From Aliikangiella marina (GTDB taxonomy: Bacteria; Pseudomonadota; Gammaproteobacteria; Enterobacterales; Kangiellaceae), in the NCBI RefSeq assembly GCF_007004765.1, contig NZ_VIKR01000002.1:682001-746000 (forward strand): a DNA stretch of 64,000 nt. The letters run 5' to 3'. This document shows positions 7,618 through 16,826 of the stretch, piece after piece. Numbering within the stretch: position 1 is the first letter of the stretch; every line of letters begins with the position of its first letter. Position numbers and translations under genes: made by a program. Under the pieces are notes generated by a model. It saw nothing but the letters and a program-made list of their open reading frames with translations. It ran no database searches and was not told the origin of the DNA.

Positions 7618-9678
7618 CTATTCATTGTGTGGCGCTGAATAGGGCAGCGTCAAAACAAAGTTTAAAAACATTTGATAGCTTGAAAGGTTGTTTAAACTAT
7701 CGAGATTATCGATGAGTCTTTGTCTTTCATATGACAATGAAAGATCGATACCCATTTGGTTAATGTTAGCTTCAGATAAATTTAAGCTGAAAGCGGCAGA
7801 GAGGTTTTCTGATTCACCATCCTCGGTGTAAAACAAATGTTGACGAGCATCCAGCCGATTTCTGGCATATTGAAAAACGCCAGATAACTTATCGGGCACA
7901 ATAACAAAGCTGGATGACAACGAATAAAGAAAATTGCTTGATTGACTATCAATGTCAATACTTTCTGTTTCTAACCATTGAATACTCGGATTGAGCTGCC
8001 ATGACTCACCAATTAAAAAACTCGCATCTAAGTTAATGGATTCTGTTTCGCTGTCGACTTGAAAGTTTGTAAAGTCTTCGAAGTTATCTTCGCCCCAACC
8101 AATCGACCAACTCCATGTGTCGTAACTAAATGAGGCCGCTAACATCAAGTTGTCCGTAGTATTATCCTGCGCATCGAGCCCCTGTGCCGTAATTAAATCC
8201 TGAATTTCATTTTCACTAATGGCTAGCGATAAGGATGGAGTACCCAGCCAAGACCAGAAAGAATTTTCATCAATCGCTTCACTGGCAGCGTAATTGGCCG
8301 TCAAATACCACTGGGTAATTTCAGTCGTTGAGAAATTACTGTCATTGTCGAGATTGTTCTCCTCTTCGCCAAACGATGCATCAAAACTCCATTGATCTTT
8401 GCTCAATGTGGAAAATATTCGATTCAGCTTTTTGTCGGCTGGTAAATGAGTGTTGGCGAGACTTTTGAAGAAACTGCCCACTTCGAGCGATTCTGCACCG
8501 AGAACCCAGTCCCATGGGGTTAAATCGCCTTCCTTCATTTCACTCGAATAGTGGTAGCTAACCAGAAATGATTGAGCATCATCATCTAAAGCTGATTCCG
8601 CCCCGCCGGCGTCAAAATCAAATTCACTCGAGGCTTTTTCTATTCTCATTCTTAGCTGGCGCTCGAAAAAGTTTCCATCAGCGGCAAAGGTCCATGCTTT
8701 ACCCTTTTGATTTGTACCTGAAAAATTGACACCTTCGCCACCTTGATTACCTTCGCCATCGAGCCACCCAAAGCTGAGAACGAGTTTTTCTGGATCATCT
8801 TCGTAAGGCGCTAAGTTCCATGTAACGCCAGAAACTCGATTTTCTTTTTGGGAGATGCCAAGGCCTTTTTGAAAACCGGTAATGTCATCAGTGCGTAACA
8901 TAAATCCTGACACAGAACTATTCAATTCTCCGAGCGATACTTGACTAGAAATACCACGACGATGAAAACTATCCATGATCAAACTATTAGTTGTTAGACT
9001 ATGATGACCCACTTGGGTATAGAATCGACCGGTTTGCGCTGCAATTAAGAATTCGCCCATATCGACTGATTTACCGCGTGCGGTAAATTCTTTTTCGCTA
9101 GTATAGAGTAAGTCCATCTGACCAGTAAGTTCCCAATCGTCTCCCTTAATTGCGGTGGCTAGCACGCTGCTTCCTTGTGCTTGTGTTCGATAAGGAAGGT
9201 CCATGAGGTTTCTCTGTGCAATGCGATGGTCAATATTTAAATCAACCTGTGCTTGAAAACTTGCCTCTCGATAAAGAGTCGATTGGCGCACTTCAAATTG
9301 CCAATTTCCAATTTCTTCTATTTCGCCATCGGACTTGAATTGGGTAACAGTAATTTGATTATTGCCATACGCCAGCGGTTGAATCGGATTAAACTTAATA
9401 ACGAGGGGCGCGCTTTCATTAAACTCAATCATTGCGGTGATATCGATATCGTTCAGTTCAAAAACGAGTTCTTGAAACTGTTCCGTATTAAGCGAACCGA
9501 TTACTTTAAACTCAAGTACATCTGAAGGGGTTTGGAATGATTGATTGTTTGCATTTTCAAACTTAAGCGTGAGATCATTTGCTTGCGCGTACGGAATACT
9601 CATAATCGCAATTGAAGAAAGTAAACAATTGCGACCTCCTGCTAACAACCGTTTTTGCCACTGTACTTTCCGAGCCAT
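7618..9678 (-). CDS. large secreted beta-rich protein, probable outer-membrane barrel
   Basis: A 686-residue protein with an N-terminal export signal (region 15-33, ending AQA). Residues about 35-135 form an Ig-like domain (FENANNQSFQTPSDVLEFKV, ELVFELNDIDITAMIEF). From about 140 onward the sequence alternates aromatic and polar residues in short strands separated by acidic loops (WELTGQMDLLYT, FYTQVGHHSLTT, WSWSIGWGEDNF, WQLNPSIQWLET), as in outer-membrane beta-barrels. The end (YQMFLNFVLTLPYSAPHNE) is not the classic terminal Phe, so barrel insertion is inferred. It is the first gene of the ECF/protease operon and probably the main structural product. No named family recognised. Confidence 0.6.
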   Translation of the reverse strand: MARKVQWQKRLLAGGRNCLLSSIAIMSIPYAQANDLTLKFENANNQSFQTPSDVLEFKVIGSLNTEQFQELVFELNDIDITAMIEFNESAPLVIKFNPIQPLAYGNNQITVTQFKSDGEIEEIGNWQFEVRQSTLYREASFQAQVDLNIDHRIAQRNLMDLPYRTQAQGSSVLATAIKGDDWELTGQMDLLYTSEKEFTARGKSVDMGEFLIAAQTGRFYTQVGHHSLTTNSLIMDSFHRRGISSQVSLGELNSSVSGFMLRTDDITGFQKGLGISQKENRVSGVTWNLAPYEDDPEKLVLSFGWLDGEGNQGGEGVNFSGTNQKGKAWTFAADGNFFERQLRMRIEKASSEFDFDAGGAESALDDDAQSFLVSYHYSSEMKEGDLTPWDWVLGAESLEVGSFFKSLANTHLPADKKLNRIFSTLSKDQWSFDASFGEEENNLDNDSNFSTTEITQWYLTANYAASEAIDENSFWSWLGTPSLSLAISENEIQDLITAQGLDAQDNTTDNLMLAASFSYDTWSWSIGWGEDNFEDFTNFQVDSETESINLDASFLIGESWQLNPSIQWLETESIDIDSQSSNFLYSLSSSFVIVPDKLSGVFQYARNRLDARQHLFYTEDGESENLSAAFSLNLSEANINQMGIDLSLSYERQRLIDNLDSLNNLSSYQMFLNFVLTLPYSAPHNE

Positions 9679-9941
9679 GCTACTTATCCATCGTTATAGC
9701 GTTAGACGCTTAGCCATCTTACGCATTTAATTGTCAGTTTATAGTCAGTCATAAGACATACAGCTTTGATTTATTGTATATCAATGCCGGTTAGTCGCAA
9801 AGCGGCAATCAATGGTTCAAAAAAATTTTCACTGATTGAATGGTTCGCGAAAATGATTGATTTTTAAGAATAAAGATTGAACCTCATGTCCGTTTGACTC
9901 GACACAAGAATATTAATACCAGAGCTTAATAGGACCAGACA
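9679..9941. promoter_or_regulatory. divergent promoter region of the ECF operon and the secreted orphan
   Basis: A 263-base region between two divergently transcribed genes. On the minus strand it carries closely spaced TGAC motifs (TGACTGACTATAAACTGAC) upstream of the operon, which could hold an ECF-type -35 element, but I cannot place a -10 with confidence. No hairpin terminator is needed or seen. Confidence 0.35.
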
Positions 9942-11126
9942 ATGAAAATATCTCAATGCTTAATACTTACGACTTGTTTATTGGCCTCAGTTTCACAGCC
10001 TATCTCTGCTGATACTATCGATGTCAAAATTCCCACTGCCTTAGTAATTGGTGCGATGAACAATCAACTGATGGGTACCCAAGTAAATATCGATACTTAT
10101 GGGAAAAGAAAAGGTACTAGCTGGTACCACGCCAATAGCTATGTTTTGACGCCCGATGGTAAAAAGCATTTAATTAACCTGGGAGAGGCTACGGTAAAAT
10201 TGAAAACCAAAAAAGGTAAAACGATGCGGATGTGGCGCGGGTATGTCAATGATTTTGCTTCCTCTGAGTTGAGCGTCAAAGCAAACGGAAATCAGTTGCT
10301 TTTTAATGCCAACTTTGAAAGTCAAGGCAAGGAAATTATTATTAAGTGTATTAATGCTTTTGGTAAACAATGCGTCAAGATAAAACGCGACGGTGAAGTG
10401 AATAATGCGCAGGTCAAAGCAACATTAATTCCGACGATATTAGATAATTCAATTAGCTTTAAAAAAGATCCAAAGGTCGAATTCAAGGCTGATTTTAAGA
10501 TAAATGGTGCTTGTAGCAAACTAGGTGGTTTGTGTCAGAAGATCTTTGACTATAAAAAAGCGATTAGAAAAACCGTGCAAAAACAGCTGAAAAGTTCGTT
10601 AAATCAAAATAGAAAGAAGATCGCCCAAGCCGTTAAAAAAGTCGTTCAAGATAGCGTGGGTAAAGTTATTAATACTAATCAATGGAAGCTAAAATCGATT
10701 AAACAGCAAGGCGGAAACTATATTGTGAGCGTCGAGTACCCTGATCCCATTAATGCTTCTACTGTTGAGGTGAAAGGATTTAAAGTGACTAAGAAGTTTG
10801 CTCAGTCAAACTGTCCAACCAAGATTAAGTTTGATGCGACTATCCAGACGAAATATGCAGTTGCGGGTAAAGTTTGGCTTGAATATGAAGATGGTACACG
10901 AAGTAAAAAACACAATTGGCAAAACGGAAAAAATAAAACAACGACTTCATCCTTTTATCGCACATGGAATAAGAAATCTGGTAAGAAATACACTGGCTGG
11001 AGTAAAATGATGATTAGTTGGAAAGATCACAAAGGGAAAACATTTTCTAAATCGTCAAAGAGTTCTCCATTTAGCAGAACCTGTGTAAAGCCTAACCCAA
11101 CCAAGACGTTTAAAACTGGTGGATGA
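9942..11126 (+). CDS. lysine-rich secreted protein, unknown function
   Basis: A 394-residue protein with a signal peptide (MKISQCLILTTCLLASVSQPISA) and an AGGA ribosome site. The mature protein is strongly basic, with many Lys clusters (KLKTKKGKTMRMW, KKIAQAVKKVVQDSVGKVI) and six or so cysteines. It contains a central helical segment (about 205-245, DYKKAIRKTVQKQLKSSLNQ) between beta-rich parts. I do not recognise a family. It is transcribed away from the ECF operon from a shared region, so could be a target of the same sigma factor, but nothing in the sequence shows this directly. Confidence 0.6.
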   Translation: MKISQCLILTTCLLASVSQPISADTIDVKIPTALVIGAMNNQLMGTQVNIDTYGKRKGTSWYHANSYVLTPDGKKHLINLGEATVKLKTKKGKTMRMWRGYVNDFASSELSVKANGNQLLFNANFESQGKEIIIKCINAFGKQCVKIKRDGEVNNAQVKATLIPTILDNSISFKKDPKVEFKADFKINGACSKLGGLCQKIFDYKKAIRKTVQKQLKSSLNQNRKKIAQAVKKVVQDSVGKVINTNQWKLKSIKQQGGNYIVSVEYPDPINASTVEVKGFKVTKKFAQSNCPTKIKFDATIQTKYAVAGKVWLEYEDGTRSKKHNWQNGKNKTTTSSFYRTWNKKSGKKYTGWSKMMISWKDHKGKTFSKSSKSSPFSRTCVKPNPTKTFKTGG

Positions 11127-11134
11127 AAAGAAGG

Positions 11135-11181
11135 GAAAAAAACTGCCCCTTAAAGTCCTATCATTGATAGGGTGGGGCAGT
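11135..11181 (-). terminator. rho-independent terminator of ilvC
   Basis: Read on the minus strand, a stem ACTGCCCC/GGGGCAGT encloses an inner stem CCTATCA/TGATAGG and is followed by a run of T (the A run at 11136-11142 on the plus strand). It lies 54 bases beyond the ilvC stop. The plus strand lacks a T-tract after the hairpin, so it serves the minus-strand gene. Confidence 0.85.
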
Positions 11182-11234
11182 GGTTCAAGTACATTGAACG
11201 CTAGCGAAAAAAACTAACAAAGTTAACCATAGCC

Positions 11235-12713
11235 TTAATTGATAATCTGTTTCATATTGGTCATATAACGCCGTAATGTCGCGCCAATCGTCTCAACGGG
11301 ATGGTTTCGAATAGCATGATTGATAGCGACTAATTTTTGATTGTCTACTGAGTGAGATTTTATTTCTAGTCCACCGCCGATATCTTCGGTTGTAACATTA
11401 TTCATGAGTTCTTTTTGCAGCAATGGGATAGCGGCATTAGCGAATAAATAATTGCCATACTCTGCCGTGTCTGAGATAACAACATTCATTTCATAAAGGC
11501 GTTTACGGGCTATTGTATTGGCGATAAGCGGTGTTTCATGAAGCGACTCGTAGTATGCTGACTCCGGTAAAATGCCCGCTTCAGTCATAACTTCAAACGC
11601 TAGTTCGACGCCAGCTTTTACCATGGCGACAATTAAGATTCCTTGATCAAAGTAAGTCTGCTCATCTATATCATTATCGCTTAGTGGCGCTTTTTCAAAA
11701 CCCGTTTCGGCAGTTTCCTGGCGCCACTTTAATAGGTTCTGGTCGCCATTTTGCCAGTCTTCCATCATGCCTTTGGAAAACTCGCCCGAAATGATGTCAT
11801 CCATATGTTTCTCGAAAAGTGGGCGAGTTAAGGTTTTTATGTTTTCCGATAACTCATATGCCCTTAATTTCGCTGGGTTAGAAAGGCGATCCATCATGTG
11901 AGTTATTCCACCAATTTTAAGCGCCTCTGTGATTGTCTCCATGCCTTGCTGAACCAGTTTACCGGCGTAGCTTTCATCAATACCTTCGGCGGTCATTTTG
12001 TCATAGGACAATATTGAAGCGGTTTGCAGCATGCCGCAAAGAATAGTTTGTTCGCCCATTAAGTCCGATTTAACTTCAGCGACAAAAGAAGATGCTAAGA
12101 CACCTGCGCGGTCACCACCGGTCGCCGATGCCAGCGCTTTAGCAATCTTAAAACCATCACCTTGCGGATCATTTTCTGGGTGAACCGCGATTAATGTTGG
12201 CACTCCAAAACCGCGTTTGTATTCTTCGCGAACTTCAGTGCCAGGACACTTTGGGGCACACATGACGACAGTAATATCAGAACGAATTTGTTGGCCTTCC
12301 TCGACGATATTAAAACCATGAGAATAGGCGAGTGTTGAGCCGATTTTCATCAACGGCATCACTTTCTCAACGACGGCAGCATGCTGTTTGTCAGGTGTTA
12401 AGTTATAAACCAGATCGGCAGTCGGTAAAAGCTGCTCAAAGGTACCAACGTTAAAACCAGCATCAGTCGCTTTTTGCCACGATGGACGTTTTTCCTCGAT
12501 GGCCGCTGCTCTTAGTGCATAACTTACATCCAACCCTGAGTCACGCATGTTCAGTCCTTGGTTAAACCCTTGCGCCCCGCAGCCCAAAATAACGATCTTT
12601 TTTCCTCTAAGAAATTCACACCCGTCATCGAATTCTGATTTCTGCATAAACCGGCAAACGCCCAGTTGAGCGAGTTGTTGTCGTAAGTTGAGACGGTTGA
12701 AGTAGTTAGCCAT
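11235..12713 (-). CDS. ilvC: ketol-acid reductoisomerase, class II (long form)
   Basis: Catalyses the NADPH-dependent isomeroreduction of acetolactate and acetohydroxybutyrate, the second step of valine, leucine and isoleucine synthesis. The 492-residue length and opening [18 protein letters not shown] match the enterobacterial long form almost word for word. The Rossmann motif [17 protein letters not shown] begins near residue 38, and the duplicated C-terminal knotted domain carries [15 protein letters not shown] and the later repeat. Cytoplasmic. The divergent neighbour is its LysR activator ilvY, and the predicted promoter lies in the gap between them. Confidence 0.98.
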   Translation of the reverse strand: MANYFNRLNLRQQLAQLGVCRFMQKSEFDDGCEFLRGKKIVILGCGAQGFNQGLNMRDSGLDVSYALRAAAIEEKRPSWQKATDAGFNVGTFEQLLPTADLVYNLTPDKQHAAVVEKVMPLMKIGSTLAYSHGFNIVEEGQQIRSDITVVMCAPKCPGTEVREEYKRGFGVPTLIAVHPENDPQGDGFKIAKALASATGGDRAGVLASSFVAEVKSDLMGEQTILCGMLQTASILSYDKMTAEGIDESYAGKLVQQGMETITEALKIGGITHMMDRLSNPAKLRAYELSENIKTLTRPLFEKHMDDIISGEFSKGMMEDWQNGDQNLLKWRQETAETGFEKAPLSDNDIDEQTYFDQGILIVAMVKAGVELAFEVMTEAGILPESAYYESLHETPLIANTIARKRLYEMNVVISDTAEYGNYLFANAAIPLLQKELMNNVTTEDIGGGLEIKSHSVDNQKLVAINHAIRNHPVETIGATLRRYMTNMKQIIN

Positions 12714-12755
12714 GTGAATTTCCTAATTAATATGGTCAATATTTCATTAGTGATT

Positions 12756-12784
12756 ACTATAAATGGGTAAAATAGTTGCGTAAA
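12756..12784 (-). promoter_or_regulatory. predicted ilvC promoter with probable IlvY site upstream
   Basis: On the minus strand, TTTACG (12784-12779), a 17-base spacer and TATAGT (12761-12756) form a sigma-70 promoter that would start transcription about 36 bases before the ilvC ATG. Just upstream are two GTTGC direct repeats (12775-12779 and 12806-12810) three helical turns apart, a possible binding pattern for IlvY; the first overlaps the -35 element. Confidence 0.55.
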
Positions 12785-12907
12785 TTGACATATGTTGTAT
12801 ATAGTGTTGCAAAAAGTGAAACAATAAGGTCGGCAACTGAAATAACAAGACTTGGAGTTGGCACACCAGTTTAAATGGAACAGCATTAAACCCTTGAAGC
12901 AACATTG

Positions 12908-13786
12908 ATGAATATCAGAAACTTACAAATATATCTGCATCTCAGTCAGAGCCTCCACTTTAATAAAACCGCAGTCGCGATGCATACCAGCCCCTCTACG
13001 TTAAGCCGTATTATTCAGCGTCTTGAATCAGAAGTAGGGCAGCCATTATTTGAACGGGATAATCGTCACGTGGCCTTAACCCGTGCGGGTAACCGGTTTG
13101 CCGAGTTTGCCAGTAATGTCATTTCACAGTGGCAATCGCTCAAGAATGAACTTGACTCGCAAAGTAGTGAATTAGCCGGAGAAATTGTCATTTACTGTAC
13201 GGTAACTGCGGCCCATCTATATTTGCCAGACCTACTAGAGAAATTCAGAGCGCTGTATCCGAAAGTCGAAATTACTTTGGAAACAGGGGACGTCGCTTAC
13301 GCCTATAAAAAGGTGGCTGACAAATCAATCGATTTTGCCTTTGCTGTCGCTGAGGACCAAATAGAGCAAAAGTTTGCATTTCAGCACTTGCATCATATTC
13401 CGTTCAAGTTTATTGCACCGAGACAACAAACTCATTTCAGCCGTTTCTTAAACCAAGGCAAGGTCGACTGGGGTAAATTGCCTTTTGTCATGCCTGAGTC
13501 AGGGCCTGCTCAACAACGATTAAAAGACTGGTTTCTACGGATGAATATTGATCCACCAATACAAGCACAAGTTTCAGGCCATGAAGCGATTGTGAGTATG
13601 ACTGCCCTTGGGTGTGGGGTAAGTGCGGTCCCTCTGCCGGTTCTCGAAAATAGTCCGGTGAAAGATAAGGTGCAGGTTATCGCGACACCGTTGCCGCTAA
13701 AAGCCTTTGATTTAGGGATGCTGACATTACAAAAAAGACTTGAGACTCCGCTGATGAAGGCCTTTTGGGCGATAGTAACGGAGTAA
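12908..13786 (+). CDS. ilvY: LysR-type regulator of ilvC
   Basis: A 292-residue LysR family protein: the N-terminal winged helix-turn-helix reads MNIRNLQIYLHLSQSLHFNK and TSPSTLSRIIQRLESEVGQPLFERD, followed by the two-lobed effector domain. Placement divergent from ilvC is the conserved arrangement of IlvY, which activates ilvC when bound to acetolactate or acetohydroxybutyrate. I start at the ATG at 12908; a TTG one codon earlier is also in frame. The effector domain is complete to the usual length. Confidence 0.93.
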   Translation: MNIRNLQIYLHLSQSLHFNKTAVAMHTSPSTLSRIIQRLESEVGQPLFERDNRHVALTRAGNRFAEFASNVISQWQSLKNELDSQSSELAGEIVIYCTVTAAHLYLPDLLEKFRALYPKVEITLETGDVAYAYKKVADKSIDFAFAVAEDQIEQKFAFQHLHHIPFKFIAPRQQTHFSRFLNQGKVDWGKLPFVMPESGPAQQRLKDWFLRMNIDPPIQAQVSGHEAIVSMTALGCGVSAVPLPVLENSPVKDKVQVIATPLPLKAFDLGMLTLQKRLETPLMKAFWAIVTE

Positions 13787-13826
13787 TTTTGTGGCTAATT
13801 CAGCGATTAAAAAAGGATACCAAGAT

Positions 13827-14342
13827 CTAGTCGCTGCTGTTACTGGGATTTGATTGATGTTGACGGTTTAGCAACTCAATCGCAGTGTAATATCCCAAAT
13901 AAGCGGCAACCAACAGAACCCAAAATGAAGCCCCATCGAGCTCTTTCATCCAAAATAACGGCCAAGTGACCGCCTCAATGATGTTCATAATTGATTGAAT
14001 GATAAATTGGACGAATAAGCTGATAATGGTTTGAATGACACCGCCATTGAACCCCTGGAAGTTGGCAATAATATCAGTGATCTCTCGATATTCGCTAACC
14101 GCATAAGTCAGTAATCCCACCATGCCATAAAATCCGCCGCCAAAAGTCATCCACTTTTCTTGGAGTTTGTTTTCTTTGTCCTTGGGCAAGTCTTTTAACC
14201 CATCAAGCTCGAAATCATCGCCCAAAATGGGCGCTTTACCTTTCTTTATATGACGCCGGTTAATCCATAGAAGAACTAAGTAGGTGAAGAGAAAGAGTGG
14301 CAATGCTGCGACAACAAGGGAATAGATGATTTCGGTGACCAT
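13827..14342 (-). CDS. integral membrane protein, unknown function
   Basis: A 171-residue protein beginning MVTEIIYSLVVAALPLFLFTYLVLLW (first membrane segment), then a charged cytoplasmic stretch (KGKAPILGDDFELDGLKDLP) and two or three more hydrophobic segments, ending with NRQHQSNPSNSSD. I start at the ATG at 14342 rather than an in-frame TTG two codons earlier. No family recognised with certainty. It lies tail-to-tail with ilvY and divergent from yebG. Confidence 0.6.
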   Translation of the reverse strand: MVTEIIYSLVVAALPLFLFTYLVLLWINRRHIKKGKAPILGDDFELDGLKDLPKDKENKLQEKWMTFGGGFYGMVGLLTYAVSEYREITDIIANFQGFNGGVIQTIISLFVQFIIQSIMNIIEAVTWPLFWMKELDGASFWVLLVAAYLGYYTAIELLNRQHQSNPSNSSD

Positions 14343-14469
14343 TGCCAATTGCTAATTTTGTGGTTGTTTGAATTCGTACTTTAATTGAAGTTTGCACTTG
14401 ATAAAAGCTACTTAAATGAGTAGTATTTGCTTGGATAGTCAATTATGTTAATTCACAGGAGCAAATCCG

Positions 14470-14760
14470 ATGGCAGTGGTGACCTTATTTATGTCTGATA
14501 GAGATAAAAGCAAAACCTTTACCGATAAAAAAGAAGCGGATAATTACGACAAGATGTTGGAACTCGCCGAGAGTGTTAGCATCTGGATGGAAAAAGAAAT
14601 TGAAGGACTCAATGAATCGCAAATTGAGAGTATTGGTCTGTTGTTAGCCAAAAATAAAGACAACTTACTTAAAGCACTTAAAGGCAAACCGGAATTACTG
14701 CTGGAGAAGAGCGACTCTGAAGATTCAGAAAATGTTACCCCCATCAGTGCTAGCGCTTAG
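14470..14760 (+). CDS. yebG: YebG family protein
   Basis: A 96-residue protein matching YebG in length and in its core: FTDKKEADNYDKMLELAESVSIWME and LLLAKNKDNLLKALK align with the enterobacterial protein. In E. coli yebG is induced in the SOS response and its role is unclear. The AGGAG ribosome site lies just before the ATG. I find no canonical LexA box (CTG-N10-CAG) upstream here, so SOS control is not supported by this sequence. Confidence 0.85.
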   Translation: MAVVTLFMSDRDKSKTFTDKKEADNYDKMLELAESVSIWMEKEIEGLNESQIESIGLLLAKNKDNLLKALKGKPELLLEKSDSEDSENVTPISASA

Positions 14761-14856
14761 GACTGTTTCACTCGAATTCAAAGCGTTGTGCTAGTCGATT
14801 TCGAAACGTCACAAGTTTACATTTGGTATTGACCAAACCTGAAGTTTCCAGTCTAC

Positions 14857-14886
14857 AAAAGCTCTATCGTTGATAGGGCTTTTTTT
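14857..14886 (+). terminator. rho-independent terminator of yebG
   Basis: AGCTCTATC, a GTT loop and GATAGGGCT form a stem followed by seven T, about 95 bases after the yebG stop. Confidence 0.85.
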
Positions 14887-14989
14887 GCGACTTAAACTGA
14901 CTGGCAAGGCTTATACGCAACATCCAGTGCGTTGCAAAACTAAAAGGTTTATACTCGAATGCAAGGATAAAACGCTTTGAGGTTAACTT

Positions 14990-15601
14990 ATGCTAGTCAA
15001 GAAATTACTAATCACTTTTTTAATTACCTTTTCGAGTGTTTGCTGTGCAAACAGTGTGACAGTTGGTAATGCCCAACATCTTCCGAAATATGTTTTAAAT
15101 GAGTTGGAAAAGATCGTACAAGAATCTGGCGAAGAATATGTAGAAATATCCAGTAAACAACGAAGCGTTAAAAAGCAAGTTGAAATAATGTTGGATTATT
15201 ACATCGAATGCACGAAAGCTTCAGCAAAAAGTAAACAACAAGGTTGCGGTATCGAGCGAGCTAAAAGAGTTTACTCCCAAGATTGTCACGGTGGCTTTGA
15301 GTTATATCGCGCAGATTTAACACGAACAGAAAATATTCAAAATATGACCAAAGGACTTAAAGCGGCATTGATTAAACTGGGAGATGAACGAACTTGCATG
15401 AATCATGTCGTTATTCCTGGGATGCGTACCGCGTTAATTGCGGTTGATATCAAACCATCCTCGGTCAAAAACCGTGTGCGCTTTTATGAGGCGATAAAGT
15501 CGAATCCTAATGTAGTGAAATTTTATTATCCGCACGTAACAGGAAAGCCCAAGTCAGCAGTTTACGATGATGCTTTTCATATCGAGTTTAAACGCCAGTG
15601 A
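14990..15601 (+). CDS. small secreted protein, possibly a degenerate M15-like fold
   Basis: A 203-residue protein with a signal peptide (MLVKKLLITFLITFSSVCCA). The mature part has four cysteines (YYIECTKASAK, QQGCGIER, SQDCHGGF, ERTCMNH) that could make disulfides. Near the C-terminus, MRTALIAVDI and then DAFHIEF have the spacing of the SxHxxGxAxD and HxE parts of M15 peptidases, but the first metal His is Arg. I would not call it an enzyme. Its stop overlaps the GTG start of the next gene, so the two are coupled. Confidence 0.5.
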   Translation: MLVKKLLITFLITFSSVCCANSVTVGNAQHLPKYVLNELEKIVQESGEEYVEISSKQRSVKKQVEIMLDYYIECTKASAKSKQQGCGIERAKRVYSQDCHGGFELYRADLTRTENIQNMTKGLKAALIKLGDERTCMNHVVIPGMRTALIAVDIKPSSVKNRVRFYEAIKSNPNVVKFYYPHVTGKPKSAVYDDAFHIEFKRQ

Positions 15602-15948
15602 ACAGTGAGCTTAATACAGATAGCCGACTTTTTGTTTATGGAACGTTAGCACCTGGTCGAGCAAACCAGCATGTTTTGGCGAATTTAGCAGGAGAATGGC
15701 ATCCAGCCAGAGTCAAAGGAAAGCTTGTCGAAAAAGGTTGGGGAGCAGCTCAAGGTTACCCTGGAATTATTCTTGATGAGCGTGCTGGTTCGGTTTCTGG
15801 TTTTCTGTTTCAGTCTGCCTCATTGATCGACCACTGGCAGGTTCTTGATGACTTTGAAGGCGCAGGATACCAGAGAGTGAAAAACAATGTTTGGCTTGAA
15901 GATGGATCGGTTTTACAAGCATTTGTTTACGAGCTTAGCGAATCTTAA
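15598..15948 (+). CDS. gamma-glutamylcyclotransferase-like (AIG2 family) protein
   Basis: A 116-residue protein with the family opening LFVYGTLAPGRANQHVLANL (YGTL substrate loop) and VLDDFEGAGYQRVKNNVWLE, in which the Glu of DDFEG is the catalytic acid. Such proteins release pyroglutamate from gamma-glutamyl amines or peptides; the substrate is not determined by sequence. It starts at GTG, overlapping the stop of the previous gene (GTGA), and has the compact size of the family. Confidence 0.85.
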   Translation: MNSELNTDSRLFVYGTLAPGRANQHVLANLAGEWHPARVKGKLVEKGWGAAQGYPGIILDERAGSVSGFLFQSASLIDHWQVLDDFEGAGYQRVKNNVWLEDGSVLQAFVYELSES

Positions 15949-16500
15949 AGGATTTGTCTCCTTTTGACCGATTGTAAGATCGGTTAAACCGCTCCACTGA
16001 GAAATTCTGAGTGGGTCAGAATAAAGCGCTAGGTGATAATGTTCGATAACAATGATAGTAGAGAGTTGTAATATTCGTTGTTCGATCTAAGCACAGCGAT
16101 GTTCATAAGACACTTCGTTTTCTTCATCGACACCACGTAAGAAAGCGCGTCGAACGCAACGGGATATCAGGTGATAGAAACCGGCGTTTTCAGTATCAAT
16201 CAGATCACTGCATTTGATGGCTGTTCTTGCTCTTTAGTAAATGAATTTAAATTATCGGGAATGAGAGCCAGTAAATGAAGGCGAGAACAACACCAAGGCC
16301 GCTCAGAGATTGGAGATTGGAGATTGGAGATTGGAGATTGAAGATTGAAGATTGAAGATTGAAGATTGAAGATTGAAGATTGATTGATTGTCGATATAGT
16401 GATTGTCAATATGAGTTAGTCAGTATTAGTTAGCCAGTATTAGTTAGATTTTCCATCGACTAAAATCTAATTTGCCAGATTGCATCTTCACAATTTCAAT
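15949..16500. other. 552-base non-coding stretch with tandem repeats
   Basis: No credible gene. It holds the heptamer array at 16306-16390 and a 14-base direct duplication (CAGTATTAGTTAGC/CAGTATTAGTTAGA) at 16421-16448. The one open frame across the array on the minus strand is an artefact of the repeat. Confidence 0.6.
16306..16390. repeat. heptanucleotide tandem array
   Basis: Five perfect copies of GAGATTG (16306-16340) run straight into six perfect copies of AAGATTG (16341-16382), then two ATTG. The copies differ at one position in blocks, as expected from slippage after a single substitution. Confidence 0.95.
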
Positions 16501-16779
16501 TTAACTTATCTTAATTCTTACTACCTTCATATATTCAAACTCGAGTCCCGCGACACTTTCAATCACCGGGTAATAGGTCATGTTGACCCTTTGACCTTTG
16601 CCCAAGGTTTTGTACTTTTGTTTTCGGTTGAATTTAAAAGGAACATCGCAACCTTCGATCATGACACTATTGATAAACCATTCACCTTTTTCACGTTGGT
16701 TATGACTAATAACCTTCATATTATCGGAATGCGTTAGTTTTTGATGCTTCTTTGTGAGTTTATCGGGATCGGTTTGCAT
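16501..16779 (-). CDS. hypothetical protein, 92 residues
   Basis: Starts MQTDPDKLTKKHQKLTHSDN and continues as a small beta-rich, basic protein (RVNMTYYPVIESVAGLEFEY). No signal peptide or membrane segment. I do not recognise the family. It lies 48 bases downstream of the DUF6164 gene on the same strand and may be co-transcribed. Coding status is moderately likely, based on length, residue composition and the ATG. Confidence 0.5.
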   Translation of the reverse strand: MQTDPDKLTKKHQKLTHSDNMKVISHNQREKGEWFINSVMIEGCDVPFKFNRKQKYKTLGKGQRVNMTYYPVIESVAGLEFEYMKVVRIKIS

Positions 16780-16826
16780 GTTGAATTTATTAATTTACGG
16801 ACTAATTAAGTTTTAAGTTGCGAGCT

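Noticed and set aside
14343-14469. LexA box upstream of yebG
   Set aside because: No CTG-N10-CAG or close variant in the region.
16306-16390. Possible CRISPR array
   Set aside because: The units are seven bases and contiguous, with no spacers and no cas genes.
16200-16409. Open frame across the heptamer array on the minus strand
   Set aside because: It encodes only repeated SSIFNLQ-type residues produced by the repeat; no ribosome site.
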